A stretch of 64,000 bases of DNA from Actinacidiphila sp965342175 (GCF_965342175.1 NZ_CBDRBL010000014.1:42217-106216), one strand, 5' to 3'; shown: positions 7,468 to 18,360, counted from the first letter of the stretch. Numbers and translations are program-made. The notes: a model not told the origin generated them from the sequence alone.

Positions 7468-8865
7468 CTAAGAGCCCTTCTTGGCCTTCTCGGCGGCCGC
7501 CTTGACCCGCTTCAGCCAGTCGGCGGGCTTGATGCGCTTGGCCATCAGCTCGGCGCTGGCGTTCTGCACGTCGGTGTCGAAGGCGCTCTGCGTGTTGATG
7601 TAGCTGTAGTTGAAGACGTTGCTTCCGGCAGCACTGAGCGCGGTGACCGTGGACTTGGTGCCCGGGCGCAGCTGGACGTCGGATCCGACGCCGTCCTTGA
7701 GCACGGTCAGCGAGTTGGCCGTCTGAGCGAACGTGCTCGAGGCTTCCTTGGTGAGCATGATCCGCAAGAACTCCAGGCCGCCGGCCTGGTTCTTGGCCTT
7801 CTTGGGGACGATGAAGGGCTCACCGGCACCGGCCCGGATCGCCTCGAAGGGCAGCTTGTCGCCCTCGAGCGAGGGAATCGGCAGAAAGGTCATCTCGAAG
7901 TCGGACGGAGTGGCCTTGAGCTGCTCGTTCTCCAGCCACGAACCGCAGGGGATGAAGGCGGCCTTGCCCTCGTTCCAGGCGGTCTGCGACTCGATGTGGG
8001 TCATGCCGTTGGTGCCGGGGAGCAGGTAGCCCTTGTCGGCGATCTGGTAGACGGACTCGACGGCCACCTTGGCGGCGTCCTCGTCCCACACGGTCGGGTC
8101 GAGGCTGTCGATCCGCTTCACCAGCTCGAGTCCGCCGTGCTTGGCGATCAGGTCCATGACCACGATGTTGATGTAGTACGGGTACTTGCCCTGGTGGCAG
8201 AAGGGCGCGATGCCCGCCTTCTTGATCTCCTCGGAGAGGGACATGAAGTCGGCCCACGTCTTCGGCGCGGTCCAGCCCTTCTCCTTGAAGAGCTTGCCGG
8301 AGTACCACAGACCCCAGACGGTGTAGATGTAGGACAGCTGGTACATCTTGCCGTCGTCGAAGCTGCCGATCTCGATCGTGCCGGGCTGCAGGACGTCCCT
8401 GATCTTCTTGCTCGGGTCGTCGATGTAGGGCGCGTCGAGAAGGGGGGTGAGGTCGGTGAGCTGGCCGCTCTTGTAGAGCACGTCCAGCTTGATCTGCTGG
8501 GCGCCGGAGTCGTCGACGACGTCCGGGGGGTTGCCGGCGTTGAAGCGGGGCTGGAGCTTTCCGGTGATCTCCTGGGTGCCGAGGTGGCTGATCTTGGCTC
8601 CGGAGAACCTCTTCTTGTAGATCTTCTCGAACTCGATGGCGTACGCGTCGCCGTAGCCGCCCTTGAAGATCACGACGTCCAGGGGGGCGTCGTTGGCCAC
8701 GCCGAACGGGTTGTCCTTGGACTTCTCGCCCTTAGCGGCACCGCCCTTGTCGTTGTTGCCGCCACTGGACGCACAGGCACTCAGCAGACCCGCGGAGGGA
8801 GCGGCCAACAGGCCCACCGCTGCCGCCCGCTTGATCAGATCACGCCGGTTGACGTCGGATCTCAT
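7468..8865 (-). CDS. ngcE: N-acetylglucosamine/chitobiose-binding lipoprotein, NgcE type
   Basis: A 465-residue extracellular binding protein of the MalE-like (CUT1) class. The N-terminus holds both a twin-arginine motif (NRRDLIKRAA, residues 6-15) and a lipobox ending in LLSAC (Cys31), so it is probably a Tat-exported lipoprotein, as is common in Streptomyces. Blocks such as IFKGGYGD and PPDVVDDSGAQ resemble the NgcE family. The ATG at 8863-8865 follows GAGG by eight bases; the open frame extends 47 codons further but without a signal-compatible start. It is the first gene of the operon and the promoter region upstream carries a DasR-like site. Confidence 0.85.
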   Translation of the reverse strand: MRSDVNRRDLIKRAAAVGLLAAPSAGLLSACASSGGNNDKGGAAKGEKSKDNPFGVANDAPLDVVIFKGGYGDAYAIEFEKIYKKRFSGAKISHLGTQEITGKLQPRFNAGNPPDVVDDSGAQQIKLDVLYKSGQLTDLTPLLDAPYIDDPSKKIRDVLQPGTIEIGSFDDGKMYQLSYIYTVWGLWYSGKLFKEKGWTAPKTWADFMSLSEEIKKAGIAPFCHQGKYPYYINIVVMDLIAKHGGLELVKRIDSLDPTVWDEDAAKVAVESVYQIADKGYLLPGTNGMTHIESQTAWNEGKAAFIPCGSWLENEQLKATPSDFEMTFLPIPSLEGDKLPFEAIRAGAGEPFIVPKKAKNQAGGLEFLRIMLTKEASSTFAQTANSLTVLKDGVGSDVQLRPGTKSTVTALSAAGSNVFNYSYINTQSAFDTDVQNASAELMAKRIKPADWLKRVKAAAEKAKKGS

Positions 8866-8981
8866 GCTCAAGTCCTCACCTTCCCCAGGACCCATGCGGT
8901 GCGGAGTTGAATCTGTGCACGGGCAACGCACCCGCCGTTCCCCCCGCGCAAGCCCGCGTTCAGCGGGCCTCCTGGACGCCG

Positions 8982-8997
8982 ACAGGTATAGTCCACT
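8982..8997. promoter_or_regulatory. DasR-like operator (dre) upstream of ngcE
   Basis: ACAGGTATAGTCCACT matches the published DasR consensus ACTGGTCTAGACCACT at 13 of 16 positions, with the outer halves intact. It lies 117-132 bases upstream of the ngcE start. DasR is the GntR regulator of N-acetylglucosamine and chitin metabolism in Streptomyces, so its presence fits the transporter assignment. Confidence 0.55.
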
Positions 8998-9070
8998 CTT
9001 CGTCAACTGGGCAAGGTCATGTGCGCTATTGGCGGCCGGCTTTCCCTAGTTGAGACCTGCCGGTAACGCC

Positions 9071-9106
9071 GACGGGCCCGCACCCCCGAAGGGGTGCGGG
9101 CCCGTC
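9071..9106 (-). terminator. Terminator of aconitase gene
   Basis: GACGGGCCCGCACCCC and GGGGTGCGGGCCCGTC form a perfect 16-base-pair stem with a CGAA-containing loop of four bases, about 25 bases after the acnA stop codon. Confidence 0.88.
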
Positions 9107-9130
9107 GCCGATACCCGGCGGACGTGATCC

Positions 9131-11848
<2,718 letters not shown>

Positions 11849-11930
11849 GACAGTCTCCTTCGTAACTTTGCGCGTACCACCGCAATGCTGCCGCTTCGAC
11901 CCCTGGCCGATCCGCTCAGGTAAGACTAAG

Positions 11931-11947
11931 TAAGGTCAGCCTCACCT
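11931..11947. promoter_or_regulatory. Iron-box-like (DmdR/IdeR) site upstream of acnA
   Basis: Read on the minus strand, AGGTGAGGCTGACCTTA matches the DtxR-family core AGGTTAGGCTAACCTAA at 14 of 17 positions. It lies 83-99 bases before the aconitase start. An iron-responsive control of an iron-sulfur enzyme is plausible but not shown by the sequence. Confidence 0.45.
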
Positions 11948-11974
11948 GTAGCGGCAGCGGTGCGCCTGGGCAGA

Positions 11975-11992
11975 TATCTCGATGTCGAGATA
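11975..11992. promoter_or_regulatory. Perfect 18-base palindrome upstream of acnA
   Basis: TATCTCGATGTCGAGATA has perfect 8-base arms (TATCTCGA, TCGAGATA) around TG. It lies 127-144 bases upstream of the aconitase start. The form suggests a dimeric repressor or activator site; I do not know which protein binds. Confidence 0.55.
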
Positions 11993-12332
11993 ACTCTAGT
12001 ACATCACCGCTGCCCGGTCATGCGCTGGGCCGCCGGATCGTTCCGGGCCGGCTCTCCCGGGAGACGGAGGGGGAACCGGTGCGCGCGCGGCCACCCCGTG
12101 CTCAGCGCCTCGGCCTGGAGTGCTTCCCCAGCGGTAGGCGTCGCCGCGGAGCGTCGCGTGCCCGATGGGGGCCACTGTGCGGTGACCGGCCCGCTGACCG
12201 GCACGACGCCGGACGGGGCGGGCCGCGGGCGGGAGCCGGGGTGGCCGGGCCGGGAGCCCCGGCCCGGCCACCGTCCACCGGCGGCTGCCGGCACCCCGGG
12301 AGTGCCGAGGGCCGGGGCGGGCACCGCCGAGA

Positions 12333-12533
12333 TCAGCGGCGGGGGTCCCGCTCTCGGCGCAAAATCGCGGCCGGGATCGCCATGGCGCGGAAGCGGTCAC
12401 GGACGGTCCGGATGTCGGGCAGCCTGCCGATCACTTCATGGACGAGCTCATGGGCACGCCCAACCGGCGGCCGCCGGCGGTCCTCAGCAGCCCCGGTGCG
12501 GTCGGTGGTCAGGGCGCTGCCGGCGCGGCACAT
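12333..12533 (-). pseudogene. Fragment of a small Streptomyces hypothetical protein
   Basis: This 66-codon frame contains RAHELVHEVIGRLPDIRTV and RDRFRAMAIPAAIL, which resembles the N-terminal helices of a recurrent Streptomyces family of uncharacterised proteins that normally continue for another 80 or more residues. Here the frame ends in RRERDPRR and no continuation is seen on the same strand. The start codon directly abuts its only purine-rich stretch. It is best read as a decayed remnant in an otherwise empty 700-base stretch between acnA and the kinase gene, though a short functional peptide cannot be excluded. Confidence 0.35.
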
Positions 12534-12554
12534 CCTTCTACGACCGGGGCGGCG

Positions 12555-13451
12555 TCACCGCGTCGGCTCCAGGATGCGCTCGAGTGTCCGGCGGCCCATC
12601 GCGCTCATCGTCGGATTGCTCTCGGCGTAGTACCAGACGAGGCCCATCGCCTGTTCGAAGGCCCATGCCCTGCCGCGCTCCCACTCCAGATCGTCGCAGG
12701 CCAGTGCCCGCCGGAGCACCTCCCGTGGGCCCGGTCGCAGCAGGTGCCAGGCGCCGACCAGATCCAGCGCCGGGTCGGCCGGGCCGAAGCCGCCGGTGTC
12801 GAGTACGCCGCCGAGCCGGGCGCCCGCGACCAGTACGTTGCCGGGAATCAGGTCGCCGTGGCTCATCACATCGGGAGCCGTGCGCGGCAGCTCCCGGAAA
12901 CGGCTCCACAGGTGGCGCAGCCGGGGCACGTCGAGCAGCCCTTCGCTCTCCTCGAAGCACGTCGCCATCCAGTCGTCGTGGTCGGCGAGGACGCCGCCAC
13001 GGTTGTCCCCGCTGAAACGCCGCCCCCGCGTCTCGACGTCCCGCAGCCCTGCGATGAAGGCCGCGAGGTCCTCGGCGAAAGCGTGCGACCCGCTCGGGTC
13101 GGCGTCGAAGGCGACTGTTCCCGGCAGCCATGTCTGGACCGACCACGGCATGGGGAAACCCGCTCCGGGTTTCCCCAGGGCGACGGGTTCGGGAACGGGG
13201 AACCGGGACACCTGTGCCAGCTCCGCGCTCGCCCGGGCTTCGCGTTCCAGGACGGCCAGCGCCTCCGCGGGATCGGTCCGACGCAGCGGGAAACGCGCGG
13301 AGAGGTCGTCCCCGACGCGGAAGACGGCGTTGACCGTCCCGGTCGACGGCCGGCGCCGGATCGGCCTGCCGCTCCACTCGGGGAACTGTTCCCGGATCAG
13401 GGTCGCGACGATGTCGGTGGTCACGTCCACTTGGTCGTCGTGCATGGTCAT
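12555..13451 (-). CDS. Aminoglycoside phosphotransferase-like kinase
   Basis: A 298-residue member of the APH/choline kinase superfamily. The catalytic loop is SHGDLIPGNVLV (Brenner motif HGDxxxxN), followed by the metal-binding aspartate in GGVLDTGGFGPADPALDLVG. Such proteins phosphorylate small molecules, including aminoglycosides, macrolides or metabolic alcohols; the substrate cannot be told. The ATG at 13449-13451 lies nine bases after AAGGG. An open frame continues 30 codons upstream without supporting signals. It stands alone, convergent with nothing close, and is divergent from the Ada-AlkA gene, with which it shares a 270-base promoter region. Confidence 0.85.
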   Translation of the reverse strand: MTMHDDQVDVTTDIVATLIREQFPEWSGRPIRRRPSTGTVNAVFRVGDDLSARFPLRRTDPAEALAVLEREARASAELAQVSRFPVPEPVALGKPGAGFPMPWSVQTWLPGTVAFDADPSGSHAFAEDLAAFIAGLRDVETRGRRFSGDNRGGVLADHDDWMATCFEESEGLLDVPRLRHLWSRFRELPRTAPDVMSHGDLIPGNVLVAGARLGGVLDTGGFGPADPALDLVGAWHLLRPGPREVLRRALACDDLEWERGRAWAFEQAMGLVWYYAESNPTMSAMGRRTLERILEPTR

Positions 13452-13722
13452 GCTCGCAGGCCCTTCCCCGGATCCCTGCCGACAGCCGTACGAGGCGCCG
13501 CCGGCGGGCCGGATCAACGGAGACGACCGCCACGTTCGCATGCTCCAGAGCCCTGATCAACCGGGTTTTCGGGCAGGCACCGCCCGATGCCCGGGCGGCG
13601 TGACTCCGGCACGGGGCCCCGGAGATCACGCCGCCGGGACCTGCGTCCCGGGCGGCCCCCGCCCACATGCATGTCGGATTCTCGCTAGCCCCGGCCCTCC
13701 CGGGCCACGGATGCTGGGGAAT

Positions 13723-15213
13723 GTGCATGAGGACTTCGAGCGCTGTGTGCGCGCCGTGCAGTCGAAGGACGCCCGTTTCGACGGGTGGTTCTTCACCGCG
13801 GTGCTGACCACCCGCATCTACTGCCGGCCCGGCTGCCCCGCGATGCCGCCGAAACCAGAGAACATGAGCTTCTACCCGAGCGCGGCCGCTGCCCAGCAGG
13901 CCGGCTTCCGCGCCTGCAAGCGCTGCCGCCCCGACGCCGCACCCGGTTCCCCGGAGTGGAACGAGCGGGCGGACCTGGTGGCTCGCGCCATGCGCCTGAT
14001 CGCCGACGGGGTCGTCGACCGGGACGGTGTGCCGGGGCTCGCGGCACGTCTGGGCTACAGCTCCCGGCAGGTCGAGAGGCAGCTGCGGGCCGAGCTCGGC
14101 GCCGGGCCGCTGGCCCTCGCCCGGGCGCAGCGGGCGCAGACGGCCCGGCTCCTGATCGAGACCTCGGCGCTGCCCATGGCCGACGTCGCCTTCGCCGCGG
14201 GCTTCAGCAGCATCCGCACCTTCAACGACACCGTGCGCGAGGTCTTCGCGCTCACCCCGAGCGAGCTGCGCACGCGGGCGGCCCGGGCGCGGCATTCCGT
14301 ACCCGCTCCCGACGTGTCGGGCTCCCTGGCACTGCGGCTGCCCTTCCGGGCGCCGCTGTGCCCCGGCAATCTCTTCGGGCATTTGGCCGCGACCGCCGTG
14401 CCGGGCGTGGAGGAGTGGCGGCAGGGCACCTACCGCCGCACCCTGCGGCTGCCGCACGGCCATGGGATCGTGGCCCTGCGGCCCGAGCCCGACCACATCG
14501 CCTGCCGGCTCTCCCTCACCGACTGGCGGGATTTGTCGCACGCCATCAGCCGCTGCCGGTGGCTGCTGGACCTGGACGCCGACCCTGTCGCCGTCGACGC
14601 GCTGCTGCGGGAGGACCCCCTGCTCGCCCCTTACGTGGACGAGGCTCCCGGGCGCCGGGTGCCGCGCACGGTGGACGGGGCGGAGTTCGCGGTGCGCGCC
14701 GTGCTCGGGCAGCAGGTGTCGACCGCCGCGGCGCGCACCCTGGCCGGCCGGCTGGCGGCGGCGCACGGCGAGCCCGTCACCGATCCCGGGGGCGGCCTGA
14801 CCCGCCTGTTCCCCTCCCCATGGGCGCTGACCGGCCTGGACCCGCAGTCGCTGGCCATGCCGCGCACCCGGCGTGACACCCTGCGGACCCTGGTCGCCGC
14901 GCTCACCGAGGAGGGCCTGGACCTGGACGTCGGCAGCGACTGGGAGAAGGCACGGCGGCAGCTCACGGAGCTGCCGGGCTTCGGCCCGTGGTCGGTCGAG
15001 GCGGTCGCGATGCGGGCGCTCGGCGACCCGGACGCCTTCCCCGTCACCGATCTGGGCGTACGGCTGGCGGCGGAAAAACTGGGCCTCCCGGCCACCCCCG
15101 CCGCCCTCGTCCGGCGGGCCGCCGCCTGGCGACCGTGGCGCGCCTACGCCGTGCAGCACCTGTGGGCCACCGGCGACCACCCGATCAACGTCCTGCCCGA
15201 CGAACGAGCCTGA
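13723..15213 (+). CDS. alkA: Ada-AlkA fusion: methylation-responsive regulator and 3-methyladenine glycosylase
   Basis: A 496-residue fusion protein. Residues 1-80 are the Ada zinc domain, with the four ligands Cys34, Cys38, Cys65 and Cys68 (IYCRPGC, ACKRC); Cys34 is the expected methyl acceptor from phosphotriesters. Residues about 85-180 are an AraC-type DNA-binding domain (GYSSRQVERQL and AFAAGFSSIRTFNDTV). The remainder is an AlkA DNA glycosylase with the helix-hairpin-helix LPGFGPWSVEAVAMRALGD and catalytic Asp443 in VTDLGV. The protein thus senses alkylation and excises alkylated bases. The start GTG 13723-13725 fits family N-termini (VHEDFERC); an ATG four codons earlier is possible. 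The ogt gene follows after ten bases. Confidence 0.93.
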   Translation: MHEDFERCVRAVQSKDARFDGWFFTAVLTTRIYCRPGCPAMPPKPENMSFYPSAAAAQQAGFRACKRCRPDAAPGSPEWNERADLVARAMRLIADGVVDRDGVPGLAARLGYSSRQVERQLRAELGAGPLALARAQRAQTARLLIETSALPMADVAFAAGFSSIRTFNDTVREVFALTPSELRTRAARARHSVPAPDVSGSLALRLPFRAPLCPGNLFGHLAATAVPGVEEWRQGTYRRTLRLPHGHGIVALRPEPDHIACRLSLTDWRDLSHAISRCRWLLDLDADPVAVDALLREDPLLAPYVDEAPGRRVPRTVDGAEFAVRAVLGQQVSTAAARTLAGRLAAAHGEPVTDPGGGLTRLFPSPWALTGLDPQSLAMPRTRRDTLRTLVAALTEEGLDLDVGSDWEKARRQLTELPGFGPWSVEAVAMRALGDPDAFPVTDLGVRLAAEKLGLPATPAALVRRAAAWRPWRAYAVQHLWATGDHPINVLPDERA

Positions 15214-15222
15214 GGAACGATC

Positions 15223-15723
15223 ATGTCCCTTCGCACACACACCCTGATCGACAGCCCCGTCGGACCGCTGACCCTGGTCGCGACCGACGGCGTCCTGACC
15301 GGTCTCTACATGACCGCGCAGCGCCACCGGCCCCCGGAGGAGTCCTTCGGCATGCGCCGCGCCTCCGACGAGTCCCCGTTCGTCGGGGCCGCCGAACAGC
15401 TGGAGGGCTACTTCGCGGGCGAGTTGACCGCCTTCGACCTACCGCTGGACCTGCGCGGCACCCCCTTCCAGCAGCGTGTCTGGGCCGCCCTGCGGTCCAT
15501 CCCGTACGGCTCGGTGGTGACATACGGTCAGCTGGCGGAGGAGCTCGGCAGCCCCGGCGCGTCGCGCGCCGTCGGGCTCGCGAACGGACGCAACCCGGTC
15601 GGCGTCATCGTGCCCTGCCACCGGGTGGTCGGGGCGTCCGGCAGCCTCACCGGATACGGGGGCGGGCTGGAGCGCAAGAGGTACCTGCTGGACCTCGAGC
15701 GCGGGTTGACATCTCACATGTGA
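15223..15723 (+). CDS. ogt: Methylated-DNA-protein cysteine methyltransferase
   Basis: A 166-residue suicide enzyme that removes the methyl group from O6-methylguanine. The active site is VPCHRVVG with acceptor Cys132, preceded by the helix-turn-helix minor-groove motif SRAVGLANGRNP (Arg finger). It lies ten bases downstream of the Ada-AlkA fusion, so the pair forms an adaptive alkylation repair operon. The stop codon lies inside the palindromic promoter of the next gene. Confidence 0.96.
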   Translation: MSLRTHTLIDSPVGPLTLVATDGVLTGLYMTAQRHRPPEESFGMRRASDESPFVGAAEQLEGYFAGELTAFDLPLDLRGTPFQQRVWAALRSIPYGSVVTYGQLAEELGSPGASRAVGLANGRNPVGVIVPCHRVVGASGSLTGYGGGLERKRYLLDLERGLTSHM

Positions 15724-15731
15724 GATAGTCT
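15706..15731 (+). promoter_or_regulatory. Palindromic promoter of the HTH-MurA gene, leaderless
   Basis: TTGACA (15706-15711) is a consensus -35. A perfect 16-base palindrome ATCTCACATGTGAGAT (15711-15726) fills the spacer and touches the -10-like TAGTCT (15726-15731). The spacer is only 14 bases. The ATG at 15738 lies seven bases after the -10 with no ribosome-binding sequence, which points to a leaderless transcript. The palindrome is well placed for repression, perhaps by the gene's own XRE domain. Confidence 0.6.
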
Positions 15732-15737
15732 CCCCCC

Positions 15738-17267
15738 ATGGGAGACGACTACCTCGCGCGTATCGGCAAGCTCATCCGTGACGCCCGCCAGCACCGCGGC
15801 TGGACACAGGCCCAGCTGGCAGAGGCTCTCGGGACGAGTCAGAGCGCGGTGAACCGTATTGAACGCGGTAACCAGAACATCAGCCTTGAGATGATCGCCC
15901 GGATCGGTGAGGCGCTCGACAGCGAGATCGTCTCCCTCGGCTACGCGGGGCCCATGCACCTGCGCGTCGTCGGCGGCCGTCGGCTCTCCGGCTCCATCGA
16001 CGTCAAGACCAGCAAGAACGCGTGCGTCGCACTGCTGTGCGCCACGCTGCTGAACTCCGGACGGACCACCCTGCGCCGTGTCGCGCGGATCGAGGAGGTC
16101 TACCGCATCCTGGAGGTGCTCAGCAGCATCGGCGTGCGCACCCGCTGGATCAACGACGGCAACGACCTGGAGATCGTCCCGCCCGCGCGGCTCGAGCTGG
16201 ACGCCATGGACACCGACGCCGCCCGCCGCACCCGCAGCGTGATCATGTTCCTCGGGCCGCTCATGCACCGCACCGACCGCTTCCGCATCCCGTACGCGGG
16301 CGGCTGCGACCTCGGCACCCGTACCGTCCAGCCGCATATGACCGCGCTGCGGCACTTCGGGCTGGACGTGACCGCCACCAGCGGGATGTACCACGCCCGG
16401 GTCACCCCCTCGGTGGCCCCGCGGCGGCCCATCGTCCTGACCGAGCGCGGCGACACCGTGACGGAGAACGCGCTCCTGGCGGCCGCCCGGCACGACGGGG
16501 TGACCGTGATCCGCAACGCCAGCTCCAACTACATGGTCCAGGACCTGTGCTTCTTCCTCGAGGAGCTGGGCGTGCGAGTGGACGGCATCGGCACCACCAC
16601 GCTGACCGTGCACGGCATCAAGGACATCGACCGGGACGTGGACTACGCGCCCTCCGAGGACCCGGTGGAGGCCATGAGCCTGCTGGCCGCGGCCGTGGTC
16701 ACCGAGTCCGAGCTCACCATCCGCCGGGTGCCGGTGGAGTTCCTGGAGATCGAGCTGGCGGTCCTGGAGGAGATGGGCCTGGACCATGAGCGCACGGCCG
16801 AGTACCCCGCCGCCAACGGCCGCACCCGGCTGATCGACCTCACCGTGCGCCCCTCCAAGCTGCGCTCCCCCATCGACAAGATCCACCCCATGCCCTTCCC
16901 AGGCCTCAACATCGACAACGTGCCCTTCTTCGCGGCCATCGCCGCCACCGCGCAGGGCTCGACCCTCATCCACGACTGGGTCTACGACAACCGCGCCATC
17001 TACCTCACCGAGCTGACCCGGCTCGGCGCCAACGTCAAACTGCTGGACCCGCACCGGGTGCTGGTCGAGGGCCCGACCCGCTGGCGCAGCGCCGAGATGA
17101 TGTGCCCGCCGGCCCTGCGGCCCGCCGTGGTGACGCTGCTGGCGATGCTCGCCGCCGAGGGCACCTCGGTGCTGCGGAACGTGTACGTCATCAACCGCGG
17201 CTACGAGGAACTGGCCGAGCGCCTCAACTCCATCGGGGCGCAGATCGAGACCTTCCGCGACATCTGA
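15738..17267 (+). CDS. murA: XRE DNA-binding domain fused to MurA-like enolpyruvyl transferase
   Basis: A 509-residue fusion. Residues about 5-65 form an XRE helix-turn-helix (WTQAQLAEALGTSQSAVNRI). Residues 75-505 are an EPSP-synthase-fold MurA (UDP-N-acetylglucosamine 1-carboxyvinyltransferase), which starts peptidoglycan precursor synthesis by adding enolpyruvate from phosphoenolpyruvate. The substrate-contact Lys93-Asn94 (TSKNA) and the catalytic cysteine Cys190 (AGGCDLGTR) are kept. It follows ogt closely but has its own promoter. Streptomyces usually have a second stand-alone murA, so this may be a regulatory or conditionally used version. The alternative is a pure regulator with a recycled enzyme fold, but the kept residues argue for activity. 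Confidence 0.9.
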   Translation: MGDDYLARIGKLIRDARQHRGWTQAQLAEALGTSQSAVNRIERGNQNISLEMIARIGEALDSEIVSLGYAGPMHLRVVGGRRLSGSIDVKTSKNACVALLCATLLNSGRTTLRRVARIEEVYRILEVLSSIGVRTRWINDGNDLEIVPPARLELDAMDTDAARRTRSVIMFLGPLMHRTDRFRIPYAGGCDLGTRTVQPHMTALRHFGLDVTATSGMYHARVTPSVAPRRPIVLTERGDTVTENALLAAARHDGVTVIRNASSNYMVQDLCFFLEELGVRVDGIGTTTLTVHGIKDIDRDVDYAPSEDPVEAMSLLAAAVVTESELTIRRVPVEFLEIELAVLEEMGLDHERTAEYPAANGRTRLIDLTVRPSKLRSPIDKIHPMPFPGLNIDNVPFFAAIAATAQGSTLIHDWVYDNRAIYLTELTRLGANVKLLDPHRVLVEGPTRWRSAEMMCPPALRPAVVTLLAMLAAEGTSVLRNVYVINRGYEELAERLNSIGAQIETFRDI

Positions 17268-17277
17268 CCGGCGTGGT

Positions 17278-17307
17278 GCCGTGCCCCTTGGAGGCAAGGG
17301 GCACGGC
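17278..17307 (+). terminator. Terminator of the HTH-MurA gene
   Basis: GCCGTGCCCCTTG and CAAGGGGCACGGC form a perfect 13-base-pair stem with loop GAGG, ten bases after the stop codon. A second stem using GGCCCCGCG and CGCGGGGCC follows, which could serve the convergent gene. Confidence 0.88.
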
Positions 17308-17397
17308 TGAAGCGGCCCCGCGCAGCCGACGCACCGAAGGACCCGCGGTCTGGTCTCCGCGGGGCCATTCGCATGTACCGCGGAGAGTCGTCCGCGG

Positions 17398-17952
17398 TCA
17401 CACGAGGGGGCTGTCCGGCATGGACTCCCAACGCGGCTCCCTCGGCGGCCACCCTCGCGGGAACGACTTCTCGCGCAGCAACCGCCGCAGGAACTCGGTC
17501 ACTCCCCCGTCGACCAGCAGGAAGGCCGGGCACTGACGGAATGCCACGGCGACCTGCCATCGCTCACCGGCCACGCCGGGTACGAGCAGGCAGACGTCGC
17601 CGTTCCAGCCGTGATACGCCCAAGGTACGACGCTGTCCCACGCGGCCACCACCGGCGCGGCGATGTCCGGCACATCCTGGAACGCGGCATGCAGGTCCCG
17701 CCGCAACTCACGCATGAAAGTCAGCAGCGGGTCATCGCCCTGGGGGTGCGGAACGAAGAGGTGCTCGAAGAGAACACCGTCGCCGAATCCGTCGACGAGC
17801 TCCTTGTAGTCGTCGGGGAGTTCGCGGCCGAGCCAGTCCTCCACGGCCTGCCAGGACTCGGGGGAGGCGGGGCGGAAACGCTCCCGCTCCCCCAGGAGCG
17901 ATTCGATGGGGCCCGGCAACTCCGTTACCTCTCGTGGGTCTTGGAGGAGCAC
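17398..17952 (-). CDS. SMI1/KNR4 (SUKH) family protein, likely toxin immunity
   Basis: A 184-residue soluble protein. The block SWQAVEDWLGRELPDDYKELVDGFGDG is the typical SUKH helix pair and turn, and the middle contains WDSVVPWAYHGWNGDVCLLV, matching the conserved tryptophan-rich strand region. SUKH proteins neutralise nuclease toxins of contact-dependent or secreted polymorphic systems. The relic of such a toxin lies just upstream on the same strand, so this is likely the surviving immunity gene. The GTG at 17950-17952 has no clear ribosome site; a TTG at 17917-17919 lies eight bases after GAGG and may be the true start. Confidence 0.78.
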   Translation of the reverse strand: MLLQDPREVTELPGPIESLLGERERFRPASPESWQAVEDWLGRELPDDYKELVDGFGDGVLFEHLFVPHPQGDDPLLTFMRELRRDLHAAFQDVPDIAAPVVAAWDSVVPWAYHGWNGDVCLLVPGVAGERWQVAVAFRQCPAFLLVDGGVTEFLRRLLREKSFPRGWPPREPRWESMPDSPLV

Positions 17953-18037
17953 ACCGGGTCCTCGCCGGCCGCCGAGTCGATCACGTGGCAGTCGACGTCC
18001 ATGCCGCGGTTTCTGTGCGCCTCCACGTGGCTTACGT

Positions 18038-18360
18038 TCAGGATTCCGGAATGCGGTCCCGGTACACGGGCGTCCCCTCGTAGTGCACTACCGGGCTGCC
18101 CCTGATCTGGTTGGCGATGGGTTCTCGATCGTAATCATCGTCGGCGTGTTCGCGGCGCGGTGCAGCGGCACCAGGTTGCGCAGGCCGGTGCCGGAGCCAC
18201 CGATCCGGCAGCCCGCGAGGTGACCGCGAGGGCGGTTGCGGCCCGGCGGGAGCTTCCAGAAGTCCTGGGTGTCACCATGCCGGGCCGTCACCAGGCGGTC
18301 CCGGTGCCGCCGGCAGTGTCCTCCGGCCCGGAGAAGTTGCCGCCGATGCCGGTGGCTCAC
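18038..18360 (-). pseudogene. Relic of a polymorphic-toxin DNA/RNA nuclease domain
   Basis: One frame reads LPPGRNRPRGHLAG, then GGSGTGLRNLVPLHRAANTPTM, the signature core of secreted DNA/RNA non-specific endonuclease toxins, with RGH holding the catalytic histidine. It then shifts frame; the other frame continues IANQIRGSPVVHYEGTPVY and RDRIPES before a stop at 18038-18040. Further upstream the match GIGGNFSGPEDTAGG is in yet another frame with a stop. At least two frameshifts therefore break the domain, and no N-terminal secretion or repeat region remains. It ends 85 bases before the SUKH gene, the normal toxin-immunity order. Confidence 0.7.

Noticed and set aside
12538..15327. 929-codon minus-strand open frame across the APH and Ada-AlkA genes
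   Set aside because: It is antisense to two genes with clear motifs, has no family resemblance and is caused by the high GC content.
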